Positions 4,031 to 6,805 of a DNA stretch of 6,805 bases are shown in pieces. Below the pieces are notes generated by a model. It had not been told where the DNA came from. It saw only the letters and a program-made list of their open reading frames with translations, and made no database searches. The stretch's first letter is position 1. Each line of letters begins with the position of its first letter. The position numbers and the translations under genes are program-made. Origin of the DNA: Oscillospiraceae bacterium. Lineage in GTDB: Bacteria; Bacillota; Clostridia; Oscillospirales; Ruminococcaceae. Location of the stretch: positions 1 through 6,805 of the forward strand of contig JAITVU010000256.1 in NCBI GenBank assembly GCA_031285645.1, in the 5' to 3' direction.

Positions 4031-6805
4031 ATGCCGCAGGACTATAACCAAACCCTCAATTTGCCTAAAACCGATTTTCCCATGCGCGCGGGGTTGCCCC
4101 AACGGGAGCCCGATATGCTGGCGCAGTGGGAGGAAAACCGCCTCTACTACAAGATGGTGGAAAACAACAGGGATAAACCTGTTTACGCCTTCCATGACGG
4201 CCCGCCCTACGCCAACGCCGATATTCATCTGGGCACGGCGCTCAACAAAGTGCTCAAGGATATCATCGTGCGCCATAAAAACATGACGGGCTACAAAACG
4301 GCCTATGTGCCCGGATGGGATACGCACGGCCTGCCGATCGAGCTTAAAGCCATCAAAGAGCTGGGTCTCGACAGCGTCTCCGATCCTGTGGAGCTGCGCA
4401 GGCAGTGCCATGAGTTCGCGCTGTACCATGTGGAGAACCAGAAAAAGCAGTTTAAACGTCTTGGCACGCTCGCGGACTACGACAATCCCTATTTAACGCT
4501 TAAACCGGAATATGAAGCCCTTCAGATTGAGATATTCGGCGCAATGGCCAAGAAGGGCTATATATACAAAGACCTCAAATCCGTGTACTGGTGCCCGGAA
4601 TGTACGACCGCTCTGGCGGAGGCCGAAATTGAGTACGCGGATGACCCGTGCGACTCCATTTATGTCAAATTCCAGATCACGGAAGATAAGGACGGCGTTT
4701 TAGCGGGCATGGGCGCCGCGGATCTCAGCAAAACCTATGTTGTGATCTGGACCACCACCACATGGACATTGCCCGCCAATCTCGCGACCTGCCTGGGCCC
4801 TGATTTTGAGTATGTTGCCGTAGCGGCCGGCGATAAGTATTACATCATGGCGAAGGAACTGACGGCGGCCACAATGAAAGCCGCGGGCATCGAGAGTTAT
4901 GAGATTCTGGGCAGCGCCAAGGGCAAGGACCTTGAGTTTGTCAAGTACCGGCACCCTTTCCTGGACCGTGTTTCCCCTTTAATCGTGGGCGATCATGTCA
5001 CGCTTGAGTCCGGCACCGGGTGCGTGCATACGGCGCCTGGCCACGGCGTCGAGGACTTTGAGGTCTGCTCAAAGTTTTATCCTGAGATCGGCTGCGTTGT
5101 GCCTGTGGACGACCACGGCAAAATGACGGCCGAGGCAGGCAGCTTTATCGAAGGCCTCACCACCGGAAAGGCCAACGGGGTCATCCTTGAGCATCTCAAA
5201 GAGACGGGCAATCTGCTGGCCGTGCAGAAAATAGAGCACCAATACCCGCATTGCTGGCGCTGCAAGGAGCCCATTCTCTTCCGCGCAACCGAGCAGTGGT
5301 TCTGTTCGGTCGAGGATTTTAAGAAGGAGACGCTCGAGCAGATCGAGACAGTCACATTCTATCCCGAATGGGGTAAAGGGCGCATGCGCGGTATGGTCGA
5401 GGACCGGAACGCGTGGTGCATCTCGCGCCAGCGCGTTTGGGGCGTGCCGATACCGGCCTTTTACTGTTCGGATTGCGGCGACTACTTCTTTACGGACGAG
5501 AGCATCGGGGCCGTGAAAGAGCTGTTCCGCGCGGAAGGATCCGACGCCTGGTATAAAAAAACAGCGGAAGAAATCCTGCCGGATGGCTTTGCCTGTCCGC
5601 ATTGCGGCGGTAAGCACTTTACAAAAGATACGGACATCATGGATGTCTGGTTTGATTCCGGCGTGTCCCACGCCGCCGTTATGGACAGCGGCGACTGGGC
5701 CGATCAGGAATGGCCCTGTGAGCTCTATCTCGAAGGGACCGACCAATACCGCGGCTGGTTCCAATCCTCATTGCTGACGTCCGTGGCCTGGCGCGGAAAG
5801 GCGCCTTACCGCAGTATTTGCACGCATGGCTGGGTTGTTGACGGCGAGGGCAAAAAGATGTCCAAATCCCTGGGCAACGGCATCGACCCTGTGGATATCA
5901 CGGATGAATACGGCGCCGATATCCTGCGGCTTTGGGTGGCGTCCTCGGATTATCACGCGGATGTCCGCGTTTCAAAGGATATTCTCAAGCAGCTGTCTGA
6001 GGTGTACCGTAAAATCCGCAACACCGCGCGCTACATCCTTGGCAACCTCAGTGATTTCGATCCTGACACCGACAGCGTGGCGGACGGCAATCTGTTTGAT
6101 TTGGATCAATGGGCTCTGGCTAAGCTGGATACGCTTTTGGCCAGATGCCGCGAAGCGTATGACAATTTCGATTTCCACATTGTCTATCATGCCCTGCACA
6201 ATTTCTGCACCATCGACATGTCCAATTTCTATCTCGATGTGATCAAGGACCGCCTCTATGTTGAAAAGACTGCGAGCGTCGCGCGCCGCGCGGCTCAAAC
6301 GGCTATGTACCGTATATTGGTGGGCCTCGATTTGCTCATAGCGCCCATCCTTTGTTTTACGGCCGAGGAGATTTGGGCCTTTATGCCGCGCTCAAAGGCC
6401 TTGAACCCCGATTCGGTGGTCTTCAATGAGATCCCAAATCCCGCCGGGAAGGCGGACGAGGCCTTCATGGCGCGCTGGGACCGCCTCATTGCCGTGCGCG
6501 GCGATGTCAACAAGGCGCTCGAGGTCAGCCGTACCGAGAAGAAAATCGGTAAATCCCTTGAAGCGAAGGTTACGCTTCACTGCGATGGGGATTTGTACGA
6601 TTTCCTTGTTAAGGAAGCGGGCCAGCTTCACACCGTATTCATCGTTTCAAAAGTGGATGTTGTCAAGGGCGGGGGCGGCGATGTGCCCGGCGAGGTTGAG
6701 GGACTGGGTGTCAGCGTTGAGAGCGCCGCGGGCGGTAAGTGCGAGCGCTGCTGGAATGTCAGCGAGAGCGTCGGCGCCAATACGCAGCATCCCGCGCTGT
6801 GCGAG
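4031..6805 (+). CDS. ileS: Isoleucyl-tRNA synthetase (3' truncated)
   Basis: The frame runs from ATG 4031 to the right edge (925 codons, no stop). It is nearly complete, since the C-terminal zinc site has begun. IleRS is a cytosolic class I synthetase that charges tRNA-Ile with isoleucine and hydrolyses misactivated valine. The N-terminus carries LPKTDFPM and LPQREPDML as in bacterial IleRS. The Rossmann signature at 66-69 is HLGT, not H-x-G-H. WDTHGLPIE is at 96-104. The CP1 editing domain has the Thr run 241-244 (TTTTW where TTTPW is common) and HTAPGHGVED with the editing Asp at 342. Cys pairs occur at 188/191, 408/411, 479/482 and 522/525. DVWFDSG and EGTDQYRGWF follow, then KMSKS at 609-613. 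The C-terminal zinc motif has C904, C907 and C924. AAGGAG at 4013-4018 lies 12 nt upstream, a little long, but no other in-frame start exists before the stop at 3998. Confidence 0.97.
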   Translation, partial: MPQDYNQTLNLPKTDFPMRAGLPQREPDMLAQWEENRLYYKMVENNRDKPVYAFHDGPPYANADIHLGTALNKVLKDIIVRHKNMTGYKTAYVPGWDTHGLPIELKAIKELGLDSVSDPVELRRQCHEFALYHVENQKKQFKRLGTLADYDNPYLTLKPEYEALQIEIFGAMAKKGYIYKDLKSVYWCPECTTALAEAEIEYADDPCDSIYVKFQITEDKDGVLAGMGAADLSKTYVVIWTTTTWTLPANLATCLGPDFEYVAVAAGDKYYIMAKELTAATMKAAGIESYEILGSAKGKDLEFVKYRHPFLDRVSPLIVGDHVTLESGTGCVHTAPGHGVEDFEVCSKFYPEIGCVVPVDDHGKMTAEAGSFIEGLTTGKANGVILEHLKETGNLLAVQKIEHQYPHCWRCKEPILFRATEQWFCSVEDFKKETLEQIETVTFYPEWGKGRMRGMVEDRNAWCISRQRVWGVPIPAFYCSDCGDYFFTDESIGAVKELFRAEGSDAWYKKTAEEILPDGFACPHCGGKHFTKDTDIMDVWFDSGVSHAAVMDSGDWADQEWPCELYLEGTDQYRGWFQSSLLTSVAWRGKAPYRSICTHGWVVDGEGKKMSKSLGNGIDPVDITDEYGADILRLWVASSDYHADVRVSKDILKQLSEVYRKIRNTARYILGNLSDFDPDTDSVADGNLFDLDQWALAKLDTLLARCREAYDNFDFHIVYHALHNFCTIDMSNFYLDVIKDRLYVEKTASVARRAAQTAMYRILVGLDLLIAPILCFTAEEIWAFMPRSKALNPDSVVFNEIPNPAGKADEAFMARWDRLIAVRGDVNKALEVSRTEKKIGKSLEAKVTLHCDGDLYDFLVKEAGQLHTVFIVSKVDVVKGGGGDVPGEVEGLGVSVESAAGGKCERCWNVSESVGANTQHPALCE

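Overview
This window is a chromosomal housekeeping locus of the Bacillota (Firmicutes), most likely a moderately GC-rich member of the Clostridia. It is the classic ylm division cluster that runs into divIVA and ileS. The evidence is the gene order (yggS/ylmE, sepF, ylmH, divIVA, ileS, all on the + strand), the purine-rich Shine-Dalgarno sites, and the presence of SepF and a Bacillus-type DivIVA. The Clostridia placement is inferred from the HlyD-like gene next to yggS and from the character of the proteins. No alignment was run.

Layout. Positions 2-868 hold the 3' part of a HlyD-like (periplasmic-adaptor-type) protein whose start lies outside the window. It overlaps yggS (846-1559; PLP-binding YggS/PLPHP family) by 23 nt. 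A 126-nt gap with two back-to-back GC hairpins precedes sepF (1686-2132), and ylmH (2173-2937; S4-domain RNA-binding protein) follows 40 nt later. Next comes a 274-nt gap (2938-3211) unusually rich in inverted repeats, then divIVA (3212-3868), a 162-nt leader with one perfect hairpin, and ileS (4031 to the window end, 925 codons visible, almost complete).

How the genes fit together. SepF tethers FtsZ to the membrane at the division site. DivIVA marks curved membrane at poles and septa. YlmH is a ribosome-associated S4 protein linked to quality control of stalled 50S subunits. YggS keeps vitamin B6 and amino-acid metabolism balanced. IleS charges tRNA-Ile. The cluster therefore combines division, envelope and translation functions, as it does widely in Gram-positive bacteria. 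The ylmG (yggT) gene usually found between sepF and ylmH is absent here.

Most worth a second look: the class I signature of IleS reads HLGT instead of H-x-G-H, while the other catalytic and editing motifs are intact; the ylmH-divIVA gap carries a series of potential hairpins and repeated GTTTTAAAC-type elements; and the DivIVA membrane-contact loop has Met-Lys where Bacillus subtilis has Phe-Arg. I see no mobile element, CRISPR array, tRNA or rRNA, and no evidence of a wholly new multi-gene system. Long open frames on the - strand opposite these genes are shadows of GC-rich coding sequence.
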